64,000 nt of DNA from Granulosicoccus antarcticus IMCC3135. Lineage in GTDB: Bacteria > Pseudomonadota > Gammaproteobacteria > Granulosicoccales > Granulosicoccaceae. A program made the translations under genes and the position numbers. Shown here one piece after another: positions 43,242 through 52,153 of this stretch. The stretch spans positions 1,794,501-1,858,500 of the forward strand of contig NZ_CP018632.1 of assembly GCF_002215215.1 (NCBI RefSeq), given 5' to 3'. Positions within the stretch are counted from its first letter, which is position 1. Each line of letters begins with the position of its first letter. The notes under the pieces were generated by a model. The model did no database searches, was not told the DNA's origin, and saw only the letters and a program-made list of their open reading frames with translations.

Positions 43242-44102
43242 ATGAAAGCCTTCATCACCGGTAGCAGCCGAGGGCAATTGCACTGGGAGCTCCAACGTAC
43301 CTTGCCTGAAGGCGTTGAGTGGTTAGAGCTACCAGAGCGTCTCGATATAACGGATCGCATTGCGGTCATGGACGCCATGGCACAGTTGAAGCCTGACATC
43401 ATCATCAACGCCGCCGCCTATACGGCTGTGGACAAAGCCGAGTCTGAGCCTGATCAGGCGATGGCTGTGAATGCACATGCGGTACAGATACTAGCCGAAG
43501 CGGCAACAGCTATTGAAGCGCATCTGATTCATGTCTCTACTGACTTCGTTTTTGGCGCCAGTGATGGCTCGCCATTTGTTGAAGACTCTGTCGTTGCGCC
43601 TGTCAGTGTCTATGGTAAAACGAAACTTGCCGGAGAGCAGATTCTGAGCAAGTTGATGCCTGAGACGGCTCTATGCGTGCGCACAGCCTGGGTTTACTCA
43701 TCGCATGGCAATAACTTTGTCAAGACCATGCTACGGCTGATGAATGAACGAGGAGCGGTTGGAGTCATTGCAGATCAAGTCGGTTCTCCCACCTGGGCCA
43801 GGGCGCTGGCCGAAGCATTGTGGCGAGCTGCGGCACTGAGGTCGGCGGGTACGATGCACTGGACCGGGGCGGGTGTTGCCAGTTGGTACGATTTCGCCGT
43901 GGCCATTCACGAAGAAGCCCGTGTGCTTGGCCTGATTGACAGAGAGGTTGTCGTGAACCCACTGACGACCGAACAGTACCCTACACCGGCTGCCCGGCCT
44001 CACTATAGTGTGCTCGAATTGACGCAAACCTGGCAGAGTCTGGATCATCCGGCTCGGCATTGGCGTGACGATCTGAGAAGCATGCTCAAGGAGTTGACAT
44101 GA
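43242..44102 (+). CDS. rfbD: dTDP-4-dehydrorhamnose reductase
   Basis: A 286-residue RmlD reductase making dTDP-L-rhamnose with NAD(P)H. INAAAYTAVDKAESEPDQA, HVSTDFVFGASDGSPFVE, the YGKTKLAGEQ catalytic Tyr/Lys, RTAWVYSSHGNNFVKTML and DQVGSPTWA are all present. The N-terminal glycine motif is unusual: TGSSRGQLHWEL, where the family has TGxxGQLG/VGWEL, so one residue is added and the last Gly is His. It starts at ATG 43242, 16 bp after rfbC, and overlaps rfbB by 4 bp. Confidence 0.93.
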   Translation: MKAFITGSSRGQLHWELQRTLPEGVEWLELPERLDITDRIAVMDAMAQLKPDIIINAAAYTAVDKAESEPDQAMAVNAHAVQILAEAATAIEAHLIHVSTDFVFGASDGSPFVEDSVVAPVSVYGKTKLAGEQILSKLMPETALCVRTAWVYSSHGNNFVKTMLRLMNERGAVGVIADQVGSPTWARALAEALWRAAALRSAGTMHWTGAGVASWYDFAVAIHEEARVLGLIDREVVVNPLTTEQYPTPAARPHYSVLELTQTWQSLDHPARHWRDDLRSMLKELT

Positions 44103-45181
44103 GACGTATGCTGGTTACCGGCGCTGCCGGCTTTATTGGAGCCAACTTTGTTCGCTATTGGCTTGATGCTTACCCTGAGGATGTCATCGTCGTCGTCGAT
44201 GCTCTTACCTATGCTGGCAACAGAGCTAACCTGGAAGGGGTGCTTTCCGATCGATGCTCTCTGGTTGAGTGCGATATCAACAACACGGAAACCATCAAGA
44301 ATCTGTTGCGAGAGCAGCAATTGACAACGATCGTACACTTTGCTGCAGAGAGTCATGTTGACCGCTCGATAGAAGGGCCGGATGCCTTTATCGAGGCCAA
44401 TATTCTGGGTACTCACAGCTTGTTGAAGGCTGCCAGGGCAGTCTGGCAGACAGAAGGTCTTGCGCCAGAGGATCATCGTTTCCATCATGTCTCGACCGAT
44501 GAAGTCTACGGAACCTTGTCGCTGGACGATCCTGCATTTACAGAAACTACGGCCTATGCGCCCAATTCACCGTATTCGGCGAGCAAGGCGTCGTCTGATT
44601 TTCTGGTGCGCTCCTATCATCATACCTATGGCCTGAATGTGACGACCAGCAATTGCTCCAACAATTATGGTCCTTTCCATTTTCCCGAAAAGCTGATTCC
44701 ACTGATCATCATCAACCTGTTACATGGAAAGAGTTTGCCCATCTACGGGGACGGCAAGAACATTCGAGATTGGTTGTATGTAGAAGATCATGCCCGTGGT
44801 ATCGAGCGGGTGCTCAACAAGGGGCAAGTGGGTGAGACGTATAATATCGGTGGGGTGAACGAATGGACCAATATCGATATCGTCAAACTTATCTGCGAGC
44901 TGATGGATGAGCGATTCTCAGCAGATCCGGAATTGAAATCACAGTATCCGGGCTGTCCGGCAGCAGCAGGGCAGGCCTGTGATTCCTTGATCACCTATGT
45001 GACGGACAGAGCAGGGCATGACTTTCGATATGCCATCGATACCACTCGCATTCGGGATGAGCTGGGTTACACGCCAGCGATCACTTTCGAAGAGGGTATT
45101 AGAAAAACTCTGGACTGGTATCTTGCCCGTCCGGATTGGTGGCGTGCGGTGCTCGATGGTAGTTACCGAAACGCGGTGTAG
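44099..45181 (+). CDS. rfbB: dTDP-glucose 4,6-dehydratase
   Basis: A 360-residue extended SDR: VTGAAGFIGANFVRYWL for NAD binding, ALTYAGNRANLEG, HFAAESHVDRSIEGP, VSTDEVYGTL with the catalytic Asp-Glu, YSASKASSDFLVRSYHHTYG with Tyr-x3-Lys and SNNYGPFHFPEKLIPL. It converts dTDP-glucose to the 4-keto-6-deoxy sugar. Its order after rfbC and rfbD is unusual but functional. Its partner rfbA is about 31 kb away at 10380. Confidence 0.96.
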   Translation: MRRMLVTGAAGFIGANFVRYWLDAYPEDVIVVVDALTYAGNRANLEGVLSDRCSLVECDINNTETIKNLLREQQLTTIVHFAAESHVDRSIEGPDAFIEANILGTHSLLKAARAVWQTEGLAPEDHRFHHVSTDEVYGTLSLDDPAFTETTAYAPNSPYSASKASSDFLVRSYHHTYGLNVTTSNCSNNYGPFHFPEKLIPLIIINLLHGKSLPIYGDGKNIRDWLYVEDHARGIERVLNKGQVGETYNIGGVNEWTNIDIVKLICELMDERFSADPELKSQYPGCPAAAGQACDSLITYVTDRAGHDFRYAIDTTRIRDELGYTPAITFEEGIRKTLDWYLARPDWWRAVLDGSYRNAV

Positions 45182-45242
45182 TCACGCTCGCAATCATTGT
45201 ACTGCTTGCTATCTTGCTATCTTTCTGTCTGGCGAGCTGCTT

Positions 45243-45278
45243 GTTACCGATCGGGGCTTCTGAATTCCGATCGGTAAC
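45243..45278. terminator. Hairpin between convergent rfbB and chrR genes
   Basis: A perfect 12-bp inverted repeat, GTTACCGATCGG and its complement, with a 12-nt loop. It lacks a T-run. Its place between convergent genes suggests a shared transcription end. Confidence 0.5.
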
Positions 45279-45284
45279 ACTGCA

Positions 45285-45950
45285 TCAGATGCCTACAAAG
45301 GGTTGCATGATTTTGCCGAAGACACTTTCATATCGAACCGGTGATTGTGTCGCGATCAAGGCAATACAGGGGATATGGCCGTCGATCAGAGGGCGATGCG
45401 TTGCATGATTGTCCAGATCGGCAATGTCGCCAGCTTCGAATTTGCCGAGCTCATCGGTATAGGAGCCCTGGACAAGATAAGTCAGCTCCCGGTCATTATG
45501 TGAGTGGGCGCTCAGTTCGACCCCGGGTTCCAGATGAAGTAGCTGAAAGGCTCCGTCTCGACGGTGTTGCTTGCTCAGCTTGAACTGCTTGATACCCGGC
45601 GCAATTCGCCTCCATTTCAATTCCTCAAGGCTCGTTGGCAATAGACGCGCAAGTGGACGTGGTATTCCTGGAATGAGGGATTCAACTGCGGTAGCACCGT
45701 TCGTTCCCGCCGCGGTATGGGTGGGCATGAGGGAGGCTCTGGCAATCAGTTCACTGGCTGAGAGGGCAACCGTTGCGGGTTCAACTTCCGCAATGACTGC
45801 TCCGCCAATACCATCGGCAAGTTCTGCCTTGAGCCTGCAATGGCTGCAGACAGTCATATGGCAGGCGACAAGCGTCTCCATCGGCACGCTCAGACCGCCA
45901 GCCGCATAATCCTGAATAGTTTCATCTGTCAGGTGGTGTGTCACATTCAT
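45285..45950 (-). CDS. chrR: ChrR-type anti-sigma factor with cupin domain
   Basis: A 221-residue protein in two domains. The N-terminal zinc anti-sigma domain (MNVTHHLTDETIQDYAAG, then CHMTVCSHC) has the His-x3-Cys-x2-Cys pattern that holds zinc and clamps the sigma factor. The C-terminal cupin (about 120-215) has HSHNDRELTYLVQGSYTDE and GDIADLDNHATHRP, supplying His and Glu ligands. In Rhodobacter ChrR the cupin domain senses singlet oxygen and releases the sigma factor. The start overlaps the restored sigma-factor stop as ATGA, the usual coupled arrangement. Confidence 0.9.
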   Translation of the reverse strand: MNVTHHLTDETIQDYAAGGLSVPMETLVACHMTVCSHCRLKAELADGIGGAVIAEVEPATVALSASELIARASLMPTHTAAGTNGATAVESLIPGIPRPLARLLPTSLEELKWRRIAPGIKQFKLSKQHRRDGAFQLLHLEPGVELSAHSHNDRELTYLVQGSYTDELGKFEAGDIADLDNHATHRPLIDGHIPCIALIATQSPVRYESVFGKIMQPFVGI

Positions 45951-46626
45951 CGCTGACTATTTTTTTCGGTTAATCTGTTGTTGGAAGGTTCATCTTGAAC
46001 CGATCTTTCGCTGAGGCTCTTTTCTACCTCCTCTAGACTCCCCCTTACGGACTGCATCGCCAATCGGATTCGTGATTTGACAGTTCCGATTGGTAATTCC
46101 AGCCATTTGGCGATATCCCCGTGTGACTGCCCCTGAAATAGGACAGATGAATGACCTGTCGCTGTTCTTGTGGCAGTTTTGCAAGAGCCTCGTTGAGTTG
46201 GCGTGCTGCCTGTTCTTCGTCGACAAAGTTTGCCTGCGTGTCGGTTTCCGTGGTCTCTACGTCCAGTAGATCGTCATCGAGCTCGACTTCAATACGAGAA
46301 TTGCCACGCAAATAGTCGATGCGTCGATTACGTGCGATGGTAAATAGCCAGGTGCTGGCTGCGGCTTTCTTCGGATCGTAGCTTTCCGCGCGGCGCCAGA
46401 CCGTGAGCATGATTTCCTGCATCAACTCTTCTGAGATCTCCTCACTCATACCTTTGCCCAGGAGAAAGGATTTGACGCGACCGGCGTAGTAGCCGTAGAA
46501 ATCGGAAAAAGCCGCTTCATCGCGGTCCCGGGCAATGGCAAGCAGATTACCGCCCATTCGCTCACGCAGCAATATTGCAGCTGCGTCCTTTTTCTTCATT
46601 TGTTGAGCAGACTCCGAGATATCCAT
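45947..46626 (-). pseudogene. rpoE: ECF sigma factor (RpoE/ECF11-like), frameshifted in region 4
   Basis: Region 2 is intact (AAFSDFYGYYAGRVKSFLL, EELMQEIMLTVWRRAESYDP, STWLFTIARNRRIDYLRG). Region 4 begins normally (LPQEQRQVIHLSYFRG) and then loses frame. As written, the ORF ends at 46045. One base lost near the C4 run at 46130-46133 explains it: restoring it gives FRGQSHGDIAKWLELPIGTV, then KSRIRLAMQSVRG, and a stop at 45947 overlapping chrR by 4 bp. As sequenced, the -35-binding helix is missing. This may be a real mutation or a base-call error; the perfectly preserved downstream frame favours an error or a very recent event. The ATG at 46626 is preferred over TTG 46629. Confidence 0.85.
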
Positions 46627-46668
46627 CAATAAAGTGTACCGTTAATAGTCCAATGCAGAGGTAATAGT

Positions 46669-46697
46669 TGATCCTTATGCCGACCCTCTGCGTAGTA
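46669..46697 (+). promoter_or_regulatory. ECF11 (RpoE-ChrR) type promoter
   Basis: TGATCC at 46669-46674, an 18-bp spacer and TAGTA at 46693-46697 match the Rhodobacter sigma-E consensus TGATCC-N18-TAAGA at all but one position. It lies 39 bp upstream of the FAD-protein gene and points into the stress operon, divergent from the sigma-factor gene. Confidence 0.65.
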
Positions 46698-46735
46698 GAG
46701 TTCTGTTACAGGCACTATAGAGTAGACTTTAAAGT

Positions 46736-48091
46736 ATGGTTGCAGACGGCAAAAAGCACATTGCTATCGTGGGCAGTGGCGCTGCAGGATTAGCGGCCGC
46801 CTGGCTGCTGGCAAAGCGGCACCGCGTCACGTTGCTGGAAAAAGATAGCAGACTTGGCGGGCATGCTCACACAGCGACCGTCGAGAGCGCTATCGCTGGG
46901 GAGGTGGGCATGAAAATCGACACCGGTTTCATCGTTTACAACGAGCCGAGCTATCCGAACCTGACTCGCTGGTTTGATGCGATGCAAGTGTCAACTGAAG
47001 CCAGCGATATGTCATTTGCTGTTTCTCGCGAAAACGGCAATTTCGAGTATGCCGGCGGGCCTGCTTTGGGGCTTCTGGCGCAACCTGCATTGCTTCTCAA
47101 ACGAAGATACTGGCGCATGTTGCTGGATCTACGACGATTTTATCGAGAGTCTCCTCGGCAGATTCCTTCCGATTCGCAGATGACACTTGGCCAATACCTG
47201 ATCAGCAATCATTACTCTGCGGAGTTTATCGAGGATCACCTACTGCCTTTTGGTGCCGCTATCTGGTCGACGCCGAAGCAGCAGATGCTGGAATATCCGG
47301 CGGCCTCGTTTATTCGATTCTGCCAGAACCATGGTCTGTTGCAGATCAGCAATCGCCCGCAGTGGCGCACGGTAACTGGCGGCAGCGAAGCTTATGTCAA
47401 CGCCGTGGCTATGGCGATTGGCGAGCAGTCCATTCAGACAGATTTCCCGGTTAGTCGAATAGAGCGCAACAGTGATGGTGTTGTCGTACATGCTACTGAC
47501 GGGCGCACTGTAGAGGCAGATGAGGTCGTGTTGGCAACCCATGCCAATCAGGCTCTTGCCTGTATTGAGGAGCCCTCCGAGCAGGAAAAGTCCTTACTCG
47601 CCCCCTTTGCCTACGAATCGAATCACGCCGTTCTACACACCGATATTCGTTATTTACCCAAACGACGACGGGCTTGGTGTAGCTGGAATTATGTAGAACG
47701 AAGCAGTAAGGATGAACAGAGGGTCTCGTTGAGCTACTGGATGAACCGTTTACAAAACCTTGAGGGAGATACCCAGTTCATAGTGACACTGAACCCTGAT
47801 CAACTGCCAGCAGAAGAGAGCATTCTACGTAGTCAGTATTACGAACACCCGGTGTTCACCGCGAGTACGTGGGAGGCTCAACAGTCGCTGTGGTCTCTGC
47901 AAGGTGTTAACAGAACCTGGTTCTGCGGTAGCTACTTTGGTTCTGGTTTTCATGAGGATGCTGTGCAATCCGGTTTGGCGGTAGCAGAGCAGCTGGGCGG
48001 TCTGGAAAGACCCTGGGCGCTGGAAAATCCTTCGACGCGGATCGTTGTTACAGAAAACCCGCGATCTGAGCTGGCTCAGGTCGCCGCGTGA
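46736..48091 (+). CDS. FAD-dependent amine-oxidase-like protein (COG2907)
   Basis: A 451-residue flavoprotein with the dinucleotide-binding HIAIVGSGAAGLAAAWLLAK and EKDSRLGGHAHT, KIDTGFIVYNEPSYPNL, the mid-domain GGSEAYVNAVAMAI and the C-terminal FCGSYFGSGFHEDAVQSGLA. This family sits beside DUF1365 and cyclopropane-synthase genes. In Rhodobacter a homologue belongs to the RpoE-ChrR singlet-oxygen regulon and takes part in modifying membrane fatty acids. It is the first gene of a three-gene operon behind the TGATCC promoter. The exact reaction here is not known. Confidence 0.85.
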   Translation: MVADGKKHIAIVGSGAAGLAAAWLLAKRHRVTLLEKDSRLGGHAHTATVESAIAGEVGMKIDTGFIVYNEPSYPNLTRWFDAMQVSTEASDMSFAVSRENGNFEYAGGPALGLLAQPALLLKRRYWRMLLDLRRFYRESPRQIPSDSQMTLGQYLISNHYSAEFIEDHLLPFGAAIWSTPKQQMLEYPAASFIRFCQNHGLLQISNRPQWRTVTGGSEAYVNAVAMAIGEQSIQTDFPVSRIERNSDGVVVHATDGRTVEADEVVLATHANQALACIEEPSEQEKSLLAPFAYESNHAVLHTDIRYLPKRRRAWCSWNYVERSSKDEQRVSLSYWMNRLQNLEGDTQFIVTLNPDQLPAEESILRSQYYEHPVFTASTWEAQQSLWSLQGVNRTWFCGSYFGSGFHEDAVQSGLAVAEQLGGLERPWALENPSTRIVVTENPRSELAQVAA

Positions 48092-48870
48092 GTTTCAACA
48101 GTCGCCTCTATGCCGGACAGGTTTATCACCGGCGAACCCGGCCCCGGGAACACAAGATCCGTTATTCGGTATTTACCTTGTTTCTTGATCTGGACGAGAT
48201 AGATCAGCTGGATGCGAATCTGTGGCTGTTCTCACGGAATCGTTACAATCTGTTTTCCTTCTATGACCGTGATTTTGGTGAAGACAGGGCAGAGAAGCTG
48301 ACAGATTACGTGCATCGAAAATTGAAGGATGCCGGATTTAGCTCAATGCCTGAGCAAATCTTGTTGAGCTGTTATCCACGAGTCATGGGGTATGTTTTCA
48401 ATCCTCTAAGCCTTTTCTATTGTCTGGACGGGCAGGGCAAGTGCATCGCAGTTCTGCACGAAGTGCACAATACCTTTGGCGAACGGCACTGTTACGTCCT
48501 GCCGGTCGAATCCCCGACACAAGGTGAATCTGAGTGGATTCATCAGCAAACTGACAAGGCGCTTTTCGTCTCACCTTTCGCACATATGGGGATGCATTAC
48601 GATTTTCGCCTCAATGTGCCAGGGGAGCGTCAGATCGTTGTCATCCGCGCTTCGGATGATCAGGGGGTGGTGATCACTGCAAGCTATACAGCCCGCCAGA
48701 AACGCCTGACGGCTACTCGTCTGGGTGGATATTTCATTATTTACCCAATGCTGACAGCCAAGGTGTTTTTGGGAATTCACTGGGAGGCTTTGAAGCTATG
48801 GTGCAAGGGCGTCCCCTGGTTCAAGCACCAGCCAAAGAAAACGCCTGAAACTCCCGCCGAGCCACACTGA
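48088..48870 (+). CDS. DUF1365 family protein
   Basis: A 260-residue protein starting at a GTG that overlaps the previous stop (GTGA). It has RLYAGQVYHRRTRPREHKIRY, FTLFLDLDEID, PRVMGYVFNPLSLFYC, AVLHEVHNTFGERHCYVL and FVSPFAHMGMHYDFRL. No biochemical function is established for the family; it always travels with COG2907 and cyclopropane-synthase-like genes, as here, so a role in fatty-acid modification is inferred. Confidence 0.88.
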   Translation: MSFNSRLYAGQVYHRRTRPREHKIRYSVFTLFLDLDEIDQLDANLWLFSRNRYNLFSFYDRDFGEDRAEKLTDYVHRKLKDAGFSSMPEQILLSCYPRVMGYVFNPLSLFYCLDGQGKCIAVLHEVHNTFGERHCYVLPVESPTQGESEWIHQQTDKALFVSPFAHMGMHYDFRLNVPGERQIVVIRASDDQGVVITASYTARQKRLTATRLGGYFIIYPMLTAKVFLGIHWEALKLWCKGVPWFKHQPKKTPETPAEPH

Positions 48871-48877
48871 AAAGACT

Positions 48878-50131
48878 ATGTCTGAATTAGAAAATCACAC
48901 CATCAGCCAGCCACTACCTGCTCGGTATCGGTTACAGCATATTCTGGGTAGCCTTATCGGTCGGCGATTTGATCATTTGCTGGACGGTATTCAACACGGG
49001 CAGCTGAGCATGACCTGGCCTGATGGGCACACAACCCTCCATGGAAAGATGTCGGCTGATCCGAGCCAGAATGCCCAGGTCACACTGCACAACTTCCGGC
49101 CAGTGCGCCAGATGATGCTCTTGGGCGAAAACGGTTTCGCGGAGAGCTACTTGTGTGGGGACTGGGTGACGGATAACCTGCGTAATCTGTTCGCGCTCAT
49201 CATGAATAATGAAGCGGAAGTGGCTGCCATGACAACGGGGAGCTGGTACGCACGGTTGATCAACTCTGTAAGGCATGCACGCAACCATAATTCATTAATT
49301 GGAAGCCAGCGCAATATCGAGTTTCATTATGATCTCGGCAATGAGTTCTATCAGTTGTGGCTAGACCCGACCATGAGCTATTCATCTGCCGTGTTTACCG
49401 GTGAGGAATCTCTGGAGTCCGCGCAGACAGCCAAATTGGATATGGCAGTACGCTCACTGGATCCGAAGCCGGGTGCACGCGTTCTGGAAATTGGTTGTGG
49501 CTGGGGTGCGATGGCCAACAGACTGGCAACACAGGCAGGTTGTCAGGTGGAGGGTATCTCTCTGTCACATGAGCAACTTCGTTATGCGCAGATACATAAC
49601 AATGTCATCGCCAATGAACAATCCCCGGGTAGCACCGAATTCAGGCATCAGGATTACCGGGCGGTAGAAGGAACCTACGATCACATCGTGTCCATCGAGA
49701 TGTTCGAGGCGGTGGGTGAGCAGTACTGGGTAACGTATTTCGACAAGCTCAGTGAGTTGTTGGAGACCGGTGGATCAGCTGTATTGCAAGTCATCACGAT
49801 TGCCGAGGATCGATTCGAGGAATACCGTTCCAGTCCCGACTTCATACAGCGCTATATTTTTCCCGGTGGCATGTTGCCAACCAAGACACATCTGGAAAAG
49901 CTGGTTGAGGGCGCAGGGTTCGAGCTGGTCGGGACGGACTGGTTTGGAATCAGCTATGCGGAAACACTGGCGCGCTGGCGCGAGCGGTTTGACCAGGTGA
50001 CGCGAGAGGTGGGAGTGCTAGGGTTCGACGATCGCTTCTTGCGTATGTGGCGCTACTATCTGGACTATTGCGAGACCGGTTTTCGTTTTGGCCGGACTGA
50101 TGTCGGACAGCTATTGTTGCGCAAGCGCTAA
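48878..50131 (+). CDS. cfa: Cyclopropane-fatty-acid synthase-like SAM methyltransferase
   Basis: A 417-residue class I methyltransferase. The N-terminal lipid-binding domain ends near residue 150. The catalytic domain has YDLGNEFYQLWLDPTMSYSSAV, the SAM-binding VLEIGCGWGAMANRLA, QVEGISLSHEQLRYA, DHIVSIEMFEAVGEQYW and QRYIFPGGMLPT, all typical of CFA synthases that methylenate or methylate membrane-lipid double bonds. It is the third gene of the stress operon. In related regulons such enzymes start cyclopropane or furan fatty-acid formation. Confidence 0.9.
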   Translation: MSELENHTISQPLPARYRLQHILGSLIGRRFDHLLDGIQHGQLSMTWPDGHTTLHGKMSADPSQNAQVTLHNFRPVRQMMLLGENGFAESYLCGDWVTDNLRNLFALIMNNEAEVAAMTTGSWYARLINSVRHARNHNSLIGSQRNIEFHYDLGNEFYQLWLDPTMSYSSAVFTGEESLESAQTAKLDMAVRSLDPKPGARVLEIGCGWGAMANRLATQAGCQVEGISLSHEQLRYAQIHNNVIANEQSPGSTEFRHQDYRAVEGTYDHIVSIEMFEAVGEQYWVTYFDKLSELLETGGSAVLQVITIAEDRFEEYRSSPDFIQRYIFPGGMLPTKTHLEKLVEGAGFELVGTDWFGISYAETLARWRERFDQVTREVGVLGFDDRFLRMWRYYLDYCETGFRFGRTDVGQLLLRKR

Positions 50132-50167
50132 CCTGAATTGTCCATCATGGAAGGCACTTTAATGAGT

Positions 50168-52153
50168 TCACTCCAGTGCTGCCGTCACGGCCTTTCGCAG
50201 GATTGCCTCATACCTGCGTCTGGCGATATCCGGTTTATGCTGCAACGGAAGCTGGTGCTGGCTAGCAAGGCGACTCAGGGCCGCAAACGTATCGTGCACA
50301 CTGCGTTGGCCCTTGATGAATCGTTGTAGTAGCGCAGCGTCCTGAAGCTGACTGTCCGTTTTTTGTGGGTCATCATGTATCCAGCGTAGATTGTCATCGT
50401 GAATGCTCACGGCTGACTGCACTACCGAATCCAGTGCCGGGCCCTGGCTCTTTATCACGGCGATTGCCGGCTTACCCGTTCTTGGATTGGACTTGAATCC
50501 GGTATGGAATTGGGTGTACCCGTTTCTTAGCCAGAAGGCCAGGCTAACCGGGTCGCTGGCAAAGCTTGCTCCAAAGCCACTGGCAGGCCCGCCATGGGTC
50601 ATGGTGGCGCATTCGACTGCTCGCAGTAATCGTGAGCCGAGACCGCGTCGGCGATCCGGATCGACCACGGCGATCCGGATAACTCTGCCATATTTCGCCG
50701 CCAGTGCCCGGGCCTCATTCGCTGATTGAGCCAGTAGTTGTGGCAGTAGCTGATGAGGCAGACGTCTTTGTTTACTGACAATAGCTTCATGCAGGCAGGT
50801 ATCTATATCGCCTTCCAATACCAGCATCAGAGCAGCCTTGACCTGTCCGCTTTCCTCAAGAACCCACAGCTGCAGGTCAGGGGCGTCCAGCATATGAGAA
50901 AGGTCGGTGGCACTTGTCTGGTAGTGAGTGTCACGTAGCAAGCCGTATACTTGTCGCAACAAGGGTTCATCAAGAGCCAAAGCCGCCCGATCCAGTAAGC
51001 GAATAGAGCCGCCGCAGGGTGATAGCCCTGTGTGTGCATCCGAATGTTCCTGACAGGCAACAGCTGTGTGCTCTGTGGCCGGCGGGCGAGGGGTGCGGGC
51101 GTCTTTGCTATTGCCACCCATCAGCAGAGTGTCAATGAGATATTCAAGCGGGTCGCCAGCGTCCCAGCGCCATGGTGTATCGGGTTGTAGTGTCAAGTTA
51201 TGGACATAGCGCTTTTTCAGTATCTGGCCGAAACGCAGTGCAAAAGCTCTACCGGCATTCTCGTACCCTTCTACTGTGGAGCAATAGATCACGTGCTGAT
51301 GAGTGTCCAGAAAACCCTCCAGCATTGAGAGGGGAAGGCTGCTCGCTTCGTCCACGAGCAATACTTGGCAGCCTGATCCTTGGGCACCTGCTGGCGCAAG
51401 AAAGTCACAATGTGCTGAGCTGTGGCGCTGTAGGCTGGTCAGAGCCGAGCGTCTGGCTGCAGTGACTGCAAAGGTGATGTCCTGCTTGTCCAGCCAGCCG
51501 GCAATATGCCCTAGCAGGGCAGATTTACCGCGGCCGCGGCGCCCCGTTATCGTTATACAACCTTGTGCATGGTTGTTCAGGTAGTCGCAGGCGGATTTCA
51601 GCAGCGCATCCTGTTCCTGATGAGCTGTAGTCCATGAAAGTGCTGGGCAGTTTGCCGGCGGCGCCTGTGCAGGCGAGATGGTATCGCTCCCCATGCCGAT
51701 TGATTTCTGCGTTGATAGCTCCGCAAAAAGATCGGGACTGAGGGGCTGACGAAGCCATTGCACCTTGTCAGGAAAGCGCAGAGTCATTTCTGATAGCAGT
51801 CGTATGAATCGCCGGTTAAAGTGATTGAGAGACGAGGTCGACGTTTTTACAGAGTGAGGGAAGGGCAGGCCGAGTACGAGTACGCCGCCGGCCTTGATGG
51901 TGCCGGTCAGTGCTGCCAGCAATCCTGCATCAATGTGATCATGAGTTTCATGAATCAGAATATCGAATTCGCTGCCGAGGACTTCTGTGATTCGGTCGGC
52001 ACGATCTGCTGCATGCGCAGCGCCTATAAAAGGTAGCTGGTGGCTGGCGGCAAAGTCGCTCAGTGCGCCTTCTGGCGGGCTTGTCAGCAGAATAAGTGCA
52101 CGATGCCGGTCGCGTGCGGCCGCGGTGGTCGCCCCGGTCAGCTGCGTCAGCAT
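50168..52153 (-). CDS. tmcA: tRNA(Met) cytidine acetyltransferase
   Basis: A 661-residue fusion that makes N4-acetylcytidine at the wobble base of elongator tRNA(Met). The N-terminal domain is followed by a RecD-like helicase module with Walker A GRRGRGKSALLGHIAGWL and Walker B QVLLVDEASSLPLSMLEGF. A GNAT acetyltransferase follows, with RIAVVDPDRRRGLGSRLL as the acetyl-CoA loop and FGASFASDPVSLAFWLRNGY, and then a C-terminal tRNA-binding tail. The ATG at 52153 is preferred over the GTG one codon earlier. It is convergent with the cfa operon. Confidence 0.92.
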   Translation of the reverse strand: MLTQLTGATTAAARDRHRALILLTSPPEGALSDFAASHQLPFIGAAHAADRADRITEVLGSEFDILIHETHDHIDAGLLAALTGTIKAGGVLVLGLPFPHSVKTSTSSLNHFNRRFIRLLSEMTLRFPDKVQWLRQPLSPDLFAELSTQKSIGMGSDTISPAQAPPANCPALSWTTAHQEQDALLKSACDYLNNHAQGCITITGRRGRGKSALLGHIAGWLDKQDITFAVTAARRSALTSLQRHSSAHCDFLAPAGAQGSGCQVLLVDEASSLPLSMLEGFLDTHQHVIYCSTVEGYENAGRAFALRFGQILKKRYVHNLTLQPDTPWRWDAGDPLEYLIDTLLMGGNSKDARTPRPPATEHTAVACQEHSDAHTGLSPCGGSIRLLDRAALALDEPLLRQVYGLLRDTHYQTSATDLSHMLDAPDLQLWVLEESGQVKAALMLVLEGDIDTCLHEAIVSKQRRLPHQLLPQLLAQSANEARALAAKYGRVIRIAVVDPDRRRGLGSRLLRAVECATMTHGGPASGFGASFASDPVSLAFWLRNGYTQFHTGFKSNPRTGKPAIAVIKSQGPALDSVVQSAVSIHDDNLRWIHDDPQKTDSQLQDAALLQRFIKGQRSVHDTFAALSRLASQHQLPLQHKPDIARRRYEAILRKAVTAALE

